Below, in pieces: positions 9,400-16,868 of a stretch of DNA of 64,000 nucleotides. How positions within the stretch are numbered: the first letter of the stretch is position 1; every line of letters begins with the position of its first letter. The translations under genes were made by a program, and so were the position numbers. Source of the stretch: Peptostreptococcus russellii (GTDB taxonomy: Bacteria; Bacillota; Clostridia; Peptostreptococcales; Peptostreptococcaceae); NCBI RefSeq assembly GCF_003012055.1, contig NZ_JYGE01000003.1, positions 372,001 to 436,000 on the forward strand, read 5' to 3'. Below the pieces are notes generated by a model. It was not told where the DNA came from and searched no databases. It saw only the letters and a list, made by a program, of their open reading frames with translations.

Positions 9400-9519
9400 T
9401 GGTAAAATAATGTCAAATATCAATATAGTTTACCATATATTATATAATAAAAGAATGCGATTGACTAGATGTCTTTCGAATTCTTTAATATCAATTATAT
9501 GAAACTAATTTATATTATA
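9400..9519 (-). promoter_or_regulatory. Structured tyrS leader with -10 box
   Basis: On the minus strand a TATAAT (9519-9514) is followed about 28 bases later by a long hairpin (9486-9450). Its AAAGAAT and ATTCTTT arms enclose CGA/TCG and GAC/GTC steps separated by matching AA/AA internal loops. UAUU follows it. A second hairpin pairs TGGTAAA (9406-9400 region) with TTTACCA (9435-9429) just before the ribosome binding site. No good -35 was found. It does not match a T-box. Confidence 0.45.
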
Positions 9520-9621
9520 CACTAAAGATTTTAAAAATAAAAGGGATAAGCAAGCTTTTTTATAAAGTAAAAAAAGTGATTATATTATTGTAAATAAAAA
9601 GCTTTTTTTACTTAAAAAATA

Positions 9622-9650
9622 TTGACATTTTAATCAATTAAGGGTATAAT
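9622..9650 (+). promoter_or_regulatory. Promoter of rplS
   Basis: TTGACA, 17 bases, TATAAT is an almost perfect sigma-A promoter. It gives rplS its own transcription now that tyrS separates it from trmD. Confidence 0.85.
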
Positions 9651-9667
9651 TTAATAGTTATTGAATA

Positions 9668-9711
9668 CGAGCGTACCTCTGTTACAGGATTAAGTTTTAA
9701 GTACGTCGACG
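9668..9711 (+). promoter_or_regulatory. L19 ribosomal protein leader (candidate)
   Basis: The leader has GCGTAC (9671-9676) pairing with GTACG (9701-9705), enclosing CCTCTGTTACAGG, and ends just before the AGGAGG of rplS. Firmicutes have a known L19 leader RNA in this position that is thought to bind L19 for feedback control. Position and the small GC-rich stem fit, but a covariance search was not possible. Confidence 0.6.
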
Positions 9712-9726
9712 ATTTAGGAGGAAAAG

Positions 9727-10080
9727 ATGAACGAATTAATTAGAGCAATTGAAGCAGAACAGTTAAGAAATGATGTTCCTAATTTTGGAGCAGGAGACAC
9801 AGTAAAGGTCCATGTTAAGATAGTAGAAGGTAAGAGAGAAAGAGTTCAGATCTTCGAAGGACTAGTAATCAAAAGACAAAACGGCGGAGCAAGAGAAACT
9901 TTCACAGTTAGAAAGAACTCTTTCGGTGTAGGCGTTGAAAGAACTTTCCCAGTTAACTCACCTAAGATTGAAAAGATCGAAGTGACTAGACACGGTAAGG
10001 TTAGAAGAGCTAAGATTACTTACATAAGAGGTAGAGTTGGTAAGGCTGCTAAGATTAAGGAAGCTAGAAACAATAGATAA
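9727..10080 (+). CDS. rplS: 50S ribosomal protein L19
   Basis: This is a complete 117-residue L19 ([33 protein letters not shown], the basic C-terminus [17 protein letters not shown]). The protein sits at the 30S-50S interface. A strong TTAGGAGG site precedes the ATG. It has its own promoter, leader and terminator, and so forms a single-gene unit. Confidence 0.98.
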   Translation: MNELIRAIEAEQLRNDVPNFGAGDTVKVHVKIVEGKRERVQIFEGLVIKRQNGGARETFTVRKNSFGVGVERTFPVNSPKIEKIEVTRHGKVRRAKITYIRGRVGKAAKIKEARNNR

Positions 10081-10104
10081 TCTGGCGTAATATTGCTAAA
10101 GGAA

Positions 10105-10131
10105 AGGATGTCTCTTGAGACATCCTTTTTT
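10105..10131 (+). terminator. Terminator after rplS
   Basis: AGGATGTCTC and GAGACATCCT form a 10-bp stem with a TT loop, followed by TTTTT. Confidence 0.88.
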
Positions 10132-10174
10132 ATAATTTATAATATAGTTATATAGTAATGAGAGGAGCTACATT

Positions 10175-11068
10175 ATGAGCTACAATGAAGAATATTTAAG
10201 AAATGATAACTTAAACATAAACTGGTATCCAGGTCATATGAAAAAGACGAGAGAGCTGGTACAAGATAATTTAAAGTTGGTAGATATAGTAATAGAACTT
10301 TTAGATGCTAGAATACCTTATAGTAGTAAAAATCCAGACATAAGTCAATTAGTAGGTGATAAACCTAGAATTGTTCTTTTAAATAAGTCTGATTTATGCG
10401 AAAAAAAGGAGCTTGATGAATGGATTGCCTACTATGAAAAAATAGGTATAAAGGCAATACCTATAAATGCTATGACTGGATCAGGCGTGAATAAGATCGT
10501 CACAGAGTGTAAAAATCTAGCTGGTGAAATAATGAAAAAATATGCTGAAAAAGGAAGAAAAGCAAGAGGCATAAGACTGATGATAGTAGGTGTTCCAAAT
10601 GTTGGAAAATCTTCACTTATAAATAAACTTTCAGGAAGAAAGAGCACTCAAACAGGTGATAGACCAGGTGTTACAAAGGGTAAGCAATGGGTTAAAATAA
10701 GAGGCAATATGGAACTTTTAGATACTCCAGGTATACTTTGGCCAAAGTTTGATGATCAAAAGGTTGCTTTAAATCTTGCATTTACAAGAGCTATAAAAGA
10801 TGAAATATTAGATGTTGAAACACTAGGACTTAGATTAATAGAAAAACTTATTGTATTGGCACCAGATGACTTAAGAGCTAGATATAAGCTAGAAGAAATA
10901 TATCCAAATGGTGTAGATACAATGGAAGCAATTGGTAAAAAGAGAGGCTTTATACTAGGGAAAAATGAAATAGACTACACTAGAGTAGCAACTACAGTAC
11001 TAAATGAATTTAGAGAAGGAAAGATAGGAAAGATAACGCTAGAAAGTCCTGATGAAATAGTAGACTAA
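10175..11068 (+). CDS. rbgA: Ribosome biogenesis GTPase RbgA (YlqF)
   Basis: RbgA is needed for late assembly of the 50S subunit. The 297-residue protein has circularly permuted GTPase motifs: G4 LNKSD (about residue 69), then G1 VPNVGKSS (about 142), G2 TGDRPGVT and G3 DTPG, and the family N-terminus NWYPGHMKKT. The ATG follows AGGAGCT. Location next to rplS and upstream of rnhB is conserved in Firmicutes. alr follows at 22 bases and may be co-transcribed. Confidence 0.95.
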   Translation: MSYNEEYLRNDNLNINWYPGHMKKTRELVQDNLKLVDIVIELLDARIPYSSKNPDISQLVGDKPRIVLLNKSDLCEKKELDEWIAYYEKIGIKAIPINAMTGSGVNKIVTECKNLAGEIMKKYAEKGRKARGIRLMIVGVPNVGKSSLINKLSGRKSTQTGDRPGVTKGKQWVKIRGNMELLDTPGILWPKFDDQKVALNLAFTRAIKDEILDVETLGLRLIEKLIVLAPDDLRARYKLEEIYPNGVDTMEAIGKKRGFILGKNEIDYTRVATTVLNEFREGKIGKITLESPDEIVD

Positions 11069-11089
11069 CTATTGTTTGGAGGTAAGAAT

Positions 11090-12253
11090 ATGGATGATGT
11101 ATTAAGAGGATCGGATTGGCTGGAAATAAACTTAAATAACATAGAGTATAATCTTAAAGGAATAAAGAATAAGCTGCCAGAAGACGTAAAAATATGTATG
11201 GTGGTAAAAGCTAATGCATATGGTCACGGAGCTGTAGAGTTGGCTGGCTTATATCAAGATTTAGGAGTGGATTTTCTCGCTGTTGCCAGAACAAGAGAGG
11301 CTATTGAGCTTAGAAATAATGAAATTAATCTTCCCATATTAAACTTGGGTTATACAAATCCTGTATCTATAGAAGAAAGTATAAAAAATGATATATCTAT
11401 GACGATTTTTAGATATAACTTTGCTAAAGAAATTAATGAAACTGCTAAAAGACTAGGAAAGCGTGCCAAGGTACATATCAAACTTGATACTGGGATGTCT
11501 AGACTTGGATATGTCGTTTTAGCTGATAGAATAGATGAAATAAAATTAGAAATACAGAAAATAAATAATCTCGAATATATAGATATTGAGGGAATTTATA
11601 CTCACTTTGCAACTGCAGATGCAGAAAATAAGGAGTTTGAAAATCTTCAAATTCAGAGATTTTCTGAAATGATTAATTCATTGGAAAATATTGGAATAAA
11701 GCCTAAGTATATACATTGTTCAAATAGTGCAGAGATACTAGATACAGAAGAGAAGTATAATATGGTTAGGGTTGGAATAATACAATATGGTATTTATCCA
11801 TCAGATGAAGTTTCTCGTGAAATAGACTTAAAGCCTGTTATGAGCTTTAAAACAAAGGTATCTAATGTCAAAGTTTTAAATCCAGGAACGTCTATAAGCT
11901 ATGGGAGAACATATTTTACCACTGTCATTGAAAAAATTGTGAGTATTGCTGTTGGATATGCAGATGGATTTTTGAGAGGCAGAAGAAATCCTTATGTATA
12001 TATTCACGGAGAAAAATGTCCAGTTGTTGGAAAAATATGTATGGATCAATGTATGGTTAGAGTTCCTATGAAAATGGATGTTAGGATTAACGATGATGTA
12101 TTAATTTTTGGAGAAGAGTTAGTAACTGTTTGTGATATAGCTAGAGATTGTGATACAATAGAATATGAGATTATGTGTAGAATCGACAGAAGAGTTCAAA
12201 GAGTTTATACAAGAGATGATGAAATAGTTAAAATTACTGACTACTTGATATAA
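11090..12253 (+). CDS. alr: Alanine racemase
   Basis: Converts L-alanine to D-alanine for peptidoglycan, using pyridoxal phosphate. The 387-residue protein starts at the ATG at 11090, which has GGAGG 7 bases upstream; the longer TTG start at 11072 lies before that site. The PLP lysine is in VVKANAYGHGA (about residue 38). The catalytic tyrosine is probably in SYGRTYFT (about 265-270). GYADGF is also present. It lies between rbgA and rnhB, probably in one operon. Confidence 0.96.
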   Translation: MDDVLRGSDWLEINLNNIEYNLKGIKNKLPEDVKICMVVKANAYGHGAVELAGLYQDLGVDFLAVARTREAIELRNNEINLPILNLGYTNPVSIEESIKNDISMTIFRYNFAKEINETAKRLGKRAKVHIKLDTGMSRLGYVVLADRIDEIKLEIQKINNLEYIDIEGIYTHFATADAENKEFENLQIQRFSEMINSLENIGIKPKYIHCSNSAEILDTEEKYNMVRVGIIQYGIYPSDEVSREIDLKPVMSFKTKVSNVKVLNPGTSISYGRTYFTTVIEKIVSIAVGYADGFLRGRRNPYVYIHGEKCPVVGKICMDQCMVRVPMKMDVRINDDVLIFGEELVTVCDIARDCDTIEYEIMCRIDRRVQRVYTRDDEIVKITDYLI

Positions 12254-12277
12254 GTATGGAAGGAATTGGAGAATTAG

Positions 12278-13075
12278 ATGTTAATAGACTACAAGATAGA
12301 AGAAACTTCAAAGCTTAAAACAAAGGAAATAAAGAAAATATCTGATGAAATATCTGAAGAAGAATATCTAGAATTTGTATCTATTTTTAGGTCAGATGAC
12401 AGAAAGTCTGTTCAAGCAATATGTGATAGACTTCTTAAGAAATTGGAAAAGATACATCTAGAAGATGAAAGACTTAAAAAAATGAATAACTATGAAAATA
12501 GTGCATATAATGAAGGATTTATTTATGTAGGCGGTGTTGATGAAGCTGGAAGAGGTCCTCTTGCAGGGCCAGTAGTAGCTGCAGTAGTGGTATTTGACCC
12601 ACATACAAAGATACGTGGAGTAAATGATTCAAAGAAGCTTTCAGAGGCTAAAAGAAATGAACTCTATAAAGAAATTATAGAAAAAGCAAAGGACTACGGG
12701 ATAGGTATTGCAGATCATAAGGAAATTGATAAGTACAATATACTAAATGCTACTTATATGGCTATGAGAAGAGCTATATCTAACTTGAAAAAGGCTCCAG
12801 ACTGTCTTTTAAATGATGCAGTCAAAATACCTGGGGTAGATGTAAAGCAGATATCTATCATTCAAGGTGATGCAAAGTCTATTTCTATTGCAGCTGCAAG
12901 TATATTGGCTAAGGTTACAAGAGATCAAATGATGTATGAATATGATGAGCTTTATCCTGGCTATGCATTTTCATCTAATAAGGGTTATGGTACGAGTGAT
13001 CATTATGCCGGAATTAAAAGACTAGGTATAACACCAATACATAGACATAGTTTTCTTAAAAATTTTGAATATTAA
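12278..13075 (+). CDS. rnhB: Ribonuclease HII
   Basis: Removes RNA from RNA-DNA hybrids and misincorporated ribonucleotides. The protein is 265 residues, with the Firmicute-type N-terminal helical extension (about 1-85) before the catalytic domain GVDEAGRGPLAGPVV, which supplies the first Asp and Glu. GDAKSISIAAASILAKVTRD and a final YGT motif follow. The start ATG has GGAG upstream. It follows alr by 24 bases and precedes the oxidase gene by 16 bases. Confidence 0.95.
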   Translation: MLIDYKIEETSKLKTKEIKKISDEISEEEYLEFVSIFRSDDRKSVQAICDRLLKKLEKIHLEDERLKKMNNYENSAYNEGFIYVGGVDEAGRGPLAGPVVAAVVVFDPHTKIRGVNDSKKLSEAKRNELYKEIIEKAKDYGIGIADHKEIDKYNILNATYMAMRRAISNLKKAPDCLLNDAVKIPGVDVKQISIIQGDAKSISIAAASILAKVTRDQMMYEYDELYPGYAFSSNKGYGTSDHYAGIKRLGITPIHRHSFLKNFEY

Positions 13076-13091
13076 AAAGTGAGGTTCTAAA

Positions 13092-14114
13092 ATGAAGTAC
13101 GAAGAAGTATTAAAAAACGCTAGAGAAAAATTTAATGGTTCATGTAGAGTTTGTAGAATTTGTGATGGAGTTGCCTGCAGAGGTGAAGTTCCAGGAATGG
13201 GCGGAAAAGGAACGGGAAATTCTTTCATAGAGAATGTAAGGGCGCTTGATAGAGTAAAGATAAATATGAGAACTATTCATAATGTTTCAGATCCAGATAC
13301 TTCTATAGAGTTGTTTGGTCAAAAGTTATCTCTACCAATAATGGCAGCTCCGATAACAGGAACTACTATTAATATGGGTGGACAGGTAACAGAAAGAGAA
13401 TACATAGAGCCAGTAGTATTGGGCTGTAAAAATAAGGGAACTTATGCTATGGTCGGTGATACTGCTGTACCACAGTTTTTATTAGATAATTTAGATGTAA
13501 TGAATAAAAATAATGCCCCTGGAATTGTTTTTATAAAACCATGGGAAAATAAAAATATAATAGGAAAAATCAAAGATGCTGAAAAAGCAGGAGCAGTTGC
13601 GGTTGGAGTGGATATAGATGCATGTGGATTAGTTACTTTAAATCTTCATGGAACACCAGTCAAGGCTAAAAGTATAGACGAGATAAAAGAGCTTGTAGCA
13701 AGTACAGAGCTTCCATTTATATTAAAGGGCATTATGACTCCAGATGAGGCACAAAAGGCAGTAGAAGCGGGAGTATATGCAATAGTTGTATCAAATCACG
13801 GCGGAAGAGTTCAAGACTATACACCAGGAACTGCAGATGTTTTAGAAGAGATATCAAAGGCAGTAGACGGTCGTATCAAGGTATTTGTAGATGGTGGAAT
13901 TAGAACTGGTGTAGATGTTTTGAAAATGTTAGCACTAGGTGCAGATGCCTGTCTTATAGGTAGACCATTTGTTACAGCTTCTTTTGGTGGAGAAACTGAA
14001 GGTGTAGAGCTATATATAGATAGATTAGAATCTGAACTAAAGGGAGCAATGACTCTTACAGGATGTCAAGATTTGAAATCAATAGATTGCAGTGTCTTAT
14101 ATCAGGGTAAGTAG
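13092..14114 (+). CDS. FMN-dependent alpha-hydroxy-acid oxidizing protein
   Basis: This 340-residue TIM-barrel flavoprotein of the lactate/glycolate oxidase superfamily shows the substrate histidine in SNHGGR (about residue 235). FMN-phosphate binding is through FVDGGIRTG and IGRPF. LPIMAAPITGT near the N-terminus is also a family feature. Unusually the N-terminus has four cysteines close together (CRVCRICDGVAC), which could bind a metal. The substrate is unknown. The glyoxalase-like gene 40 bases downstream suggests 2-hydroxy or 2-oxo acid metabolism, but this is inference. Isopentenyl-diphosphate isomerase type 2 is a related fold and a less likely alternative. Confidence 0.85.
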   Translation: MKYEEVLKNAREKFNGSCRVCRICDGVACRGEVPGMGGKGTGNSFIENVRALDRVKINMRTIHNVSDPDTSIELFGQKLSLPIMAAPITGTTINMGGQVTEREYIEPVVLGCKNKGTYAMVGDTAVPQFLLDNLDVMNKNNAPGIVFIKPWENKNIIGKIKDAEKAGAVAVGVDIDACGLVTLNLHGTPVKAKSIDEIKELVASTELPFILKGIMTPDEAQKAVEAGVYAIVVSNHGGRVQDYTPGTADVLEEISKAVDGRIKVFVDGGIRTGVDVLKMLALGADACLIGRPFVTASFGGETEGVELYIDRLESELKGAMTLTGCQDLKSIDCSVLYQGK

Positions 14115-14153
14115 TTAATGTAAGCAAAAGTAAATTAAATAAGGAGGTAGTCT

Positions 14154-14525
14154 ATGAGATTTGAACATTTTAATTTTAATGTTTTAGACTTAGAGAAGAG
14201 TTTAAAATTTTATGATGAAGCTTTGGGATTAAAACCTGTAAGAGAAAAAAACGCTGAGGACGGTAGTTTTAAGTTAGTTTATCTAGGAGATGGAGTAACA
14301 GATTTTCAACTCGAACTTACTTGGTTAAGAGATAGAACAGAGCCTTATAATTTAGGTGAATGCGAATTTCATCTAGCTCTTAATACGGACAACTATGATG
14401 AGATGTTTAAAAAACATACAGATATGGGTGTAGTTGCATTCGTAAATGAGAAAATGGGAATATATTTTATTACAGATCCAGATGGATATTGGATAGAAAT
14501 ATTACCAGCAGACAGAAATAAATAA
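14154..14525 (+). CDS. VOC-family protein, glyoxalase I-like
   Basis: This 123-residue protein has two beta-alpha-beta-beta-beta modules. Candidate metal ligands are His in HFNFNVLD, Glu in FQLELT, His in CEFHLAL and Glu in YWIEILP, the set used by glyoxalase I, together with DPDGYWIE. Glyoxalase I isomerises hemithioacetals of methylglyoxal, but the superfamily is broad and the exact substrate is not known. A strong AAGGAGGT precedes the ATG. It is followed by a terminator and probably shares a transcript with the oxidase. Confidence 0.82.
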   Translation: MRFEHFNFNVLDLEKSLKFYDEALGLKPVREKNAEDGSFKLVYLGDGVTDFQLELTWLRDRTEPYNLGECEFHLALNTDNYDEMFKKHTDMGVVAFVNEKMGIYFITDPDGYWIEILPADRNK

Positions 14526-14546
14526 AAAATTAGTAGATATATATAA

Positions 14547-14583
14547 ATAGAGCCGATAAAATATTTTGTTGGCTCTATTTTTG
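14547..14583 (+). terminator. Terminator after the glyoxalase-like gene
   Basis: ATAGAGCC and GGCTCTAT form an 8-bp stem around a 16-base loop that can itself fold (AAAATATTTT), followed by TTTTT. The 17-bp tandem repeats begin at the end of the U-run. Confidence 0.7.
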
Positions 14584-14667
14584 TGTAAGTAAGCATTTTG
14601 TGTAAGTAAGCATTTTGTGTAAGTAAGCATTTTGTGCAAGTAACTATTTTGTGCAAGTAATCTACCT
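14583..14667 (+). repeat. Five tandem copies of a 17-bp unit
   Basis: GTGTAAGTAAGCATTTT occurs three times exactly, followed by two degenerating copies (GTGCAAGTAACTATTTT and GTGCAAGTAATCTACCT), all with a 17-base period. The period is not a multiple of three and no good ribosome binding site drives a frame through it, so it is non-coding. It looks like a minisatellite that could vary in copy number between strains. Confidence 0.85.
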
Positions 14668-15228
14668 ACTATATAGGTAATATATCTATATATAGAATTC
14701 TTTTTAATTCTCTAATAAGATTTTTATAAGTTCGCTTGAAGATTAAAAACTACAATATCATTTGCTTAGCTAATCAATATAAAGTAATGGATAAATATAT
14801 ATAAATTAAAAACTATAAAAAATAATAATAAATTCTCTTTAAATGTTTTTTTTATTTATGTTAGTGTAGTACTTTATATCTAAATAGTATATCATATATG
14901 AGGGATATAAAAGCATAAAATATAGCATATTAGTTAAAAAGAATACATATATAGTGAAAGATTTAAAAAATTAAAAAAACATTTTGAAAAAAAGAAAATA
15001 TATAAAAAAGGCTAAAAAGCTTGAAAACAAATAAAGTCAGTTCAATATGCTTAAAATATAGTAGTTATTTAGGCTTGTTTATATTTAGATAAACAAATAA
15101 ATTTTGTATATTTATGTTTCTTTTTAATTGTCACGGGTATAATTTATACTAACAATATATATCGATAATAAATAACAAATAATAATAAAAATCGAATAAT
15201 ATTTATTATTATTAAAACATAAAAATTA
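14668..15228. other. AT-rich intergenic region, no gene recognised
   Basis: About 560 bases of very AT-rich sequence with stops in all frames. A TATAAT at 15138-15143 may be the -10 of the downstream dehydrogenase gene but has no convincing -35. AATAATAATAAA and TTTATTATTATT near 15180-15215 form an AT-only inverted repeat in the untranslated leader. I see nothing else here. Confidence 0.5.
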
Positions 15229-15241
15229 GGAGGTAATTTAC

Positions 15242-16717
15242 ATGACAATTCTTACAGAAAATAGATACAAACTTTATATCAACGGTGAGTGGAGAGAATC
15301 TTCTACAGGAGACGTAATTAAGTCTTACAATCCAGCGAATGGTGAATTTTTAGCAGATATTGCAGATGCTTCAGAAAAAGATGTGGATGATGCAGTAAAG
15401 GCTGCAAAGGAAGCTTTTAAAACTTGGGGTCAAACAACAACATCTCAGAGAGCTGATATATTAGATCAGATAGCTGAAATAATACTTGCAAATCAGGAGT
15501 TTTTATCAAAGGTAGAAACTTTAGATAATGGTAAACCTATTCGTGAAACTAAAAATATTGATATTCCATATGCTGCAGAACACTTTAAATACTTTGCAGG
15601 AGTTATCAGAAGTGAAGAAGGTTCAGCAAATATACTAGAAGGAAATAAGTTAAGTCTAGTTCTAAGACAACCGATTGGTGTAGTAGGTCAGATAGTACCT
15701 TGGAATTTCCCATTCTTGATGGGTGCTTGGAAGTTAGCTCCAGTAATTGCAGCAGGTGATACTACAGTTTTAAAACCATCTAGCTCAACATCTTTATCAA
15801 TTCTTGAACTTATGAAGTTAATAGGGCACTTACTACCAGAAGGTGTAGTAAACGTAATCACAGGTAAGGGCTCTAAGTCAGGAGATTACTTAGTAAAGCA
15901 TGAAGGTTTGGATAAGCTAGCATTTACAGGATCAACTGAAGTTGGTAGAGGTATAGGTATAGCAGCAGCTGAAAGAATTATTCCAGCTACTTTAGAACTT
16001 GGTGGAAAGTCAGCAAATATATTCTTTGATGATTGTGACTTAGAGCAAGCATTAGATGGAGTACAATTAGGAATATTATTCAATCAGGGTCAGGTTTGCT
16101 GTGCTGGATCTAGAATATTCGTTCAAGAAGGAATATATGACGAATTTATTGAAAAGGCAGTAGAAAGATTTAAGAATGTAAAGGTTGGAGATCCTATGGA
16201 TGAATCAACAGTTATGGGATCACAGATAAGTGTAAGACAAGCTGAAAAGATTTTAGGATATGTTGATATAGGTAAGAAAGAAGGAGCAAGAGTGGCTGTT
16301 GGTGGAAACAGAGCTTGTTCTGTAGGATTAAAGGAAGGTGCATTCGTTGAACCAACATTGTTGGTAGATGTAACTAATGATATGGCAGTAGCTCAAGAAG
16401 AGATATTTGGACCAGTTGGAGTAGTGATAAAGTTTAAGGATGCAGACGATGTAATCAAAATGGCTAATGACTCAATCTACGGCTTAGGTGGTGGTGTATA
16501 TACTAAGAATATTGATACAGCACTTTATGTAGCAAGAAATGTAAATACTGGTAGAATTTGGGTAAATACATACAATCAGATACCTGCAGGTGCACCATTT
16601 GGTGGAGTAAAGCAGTCAGGTATAGGTAGAGAGACTCACAAGATGATATTAGATCACTATACACAGGCAAAGAATATAATGATTGATTTAACTGGAAAGG
16701 GAAGCGGATTTTATTAA
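15242..16717 (+). CDS. NAD(P)-dependent aldehyde dehydrogenase
   Basis: This 491-residue member of the ALDH superfamily oxidises an aldehyde to its acid. It shows the NAD-binding FTGSTEVGRGIG, the general base Glu in LELGGKSAN (about residue 253) and the nucleophile Cys in GQVCCAGS (about 286-287). EEIFGPV comes later in the chain. Overall it resembles the betaine/short-chain aldehyde dehydrogenases, but substrate cannot be read from sequence. It is monocistronic, with a strong AGGAGGT and a long upstream region, and its terminator is shared with mgtA. An adjacent methylglyoxal/hydroxyacid pair suggests carbonyl metabolism, which is only inference. Confidence 0.92.
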   Translation: MTILTENRYKLYINGEWRESSTGDVIKSYNPANGEFLADIADASEKDVDDAVKAAKEAFKTWGQTTTSQRADILDQIAEIILANQEFLSKVETLDNGKPIRETKNIDIPYAAEHFKYFAGVIRSEEGSANILEGNKLSLVLRQPIGVVGQIVPWNFPFLMGAWKLAPVIAAGDTTVLKPSSSTSLSILELMKLIGHLLPEGVVNVITGKGSKSGDYLVKHEGLDKLAFTGSTEVGRGIGIAAAERIIPATLELGGKSANIFFDDCDLEQALDGVQLGILFNQGQVCCAGSRIFVQEGIYDEFIEKAVERFKNVKVGDPMDESTVMGSQISVRQAEKILGYVDIGKKEGARVAVGGNRACSVGLKEGAFVEPTLLVDVTNDMAVAQEEIFGPVGVVIKFKDADDVIKMANDSIYGLGGGVYTKNIDTALYVARNVNTGRIWVNTYNQIPAGAPFGGVKQSGIGRETHKMILDHYTQAKNIMIDLTGKGSGFY

Positions 16718-16790
16718 AAAGAAATCTAAGTACTACTTAGATCAAAAATAATAAAGCTACTATATAAATAGAATAGAATAAAATAGATAT

Positions 16791-16827
16791 AAATAAAAAT
16801 GGAGCACAATGTGCTCCATTTTTATTT
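16791..16827. terminator. Bidirectional terminator between the aldehyde dehydrogenase and mgtA
   Basis: A perfect 17-bp stem (AAATAAAAATGGAGCAC with its complement) and an AAT loop. T-rich arms make it work on both strands. Confidence 0.9.
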
Positions 16828-16868
16828 TTCTTTTATATATTATTAATTTCTTAATAGCTACAATAATA

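Noticed and set aside
9375-9720. T-box riboswitch for tyrS
   Set aside because: No AGGGTGG-type T-box core, no Stem I motifs and no specifier were found on the minus strand.
14393-14656. Minus-strand 87-codon reading frame through the tandem repeats
   Set aside because: No ribosome binding site, and it overlaps the glyoxalase-like gene in the other strand.
14583-14667. CRISPR array
   Set aside because: The units are contiguous with a 17-base period and have no spacers, and no cas genes are nearby.
14668-15228. Mobile element or phage remnant in the long AT-rich gap
   Set aside because: No terminal inverted repeats, no transposase or integrase fragments and no target duplications were found.
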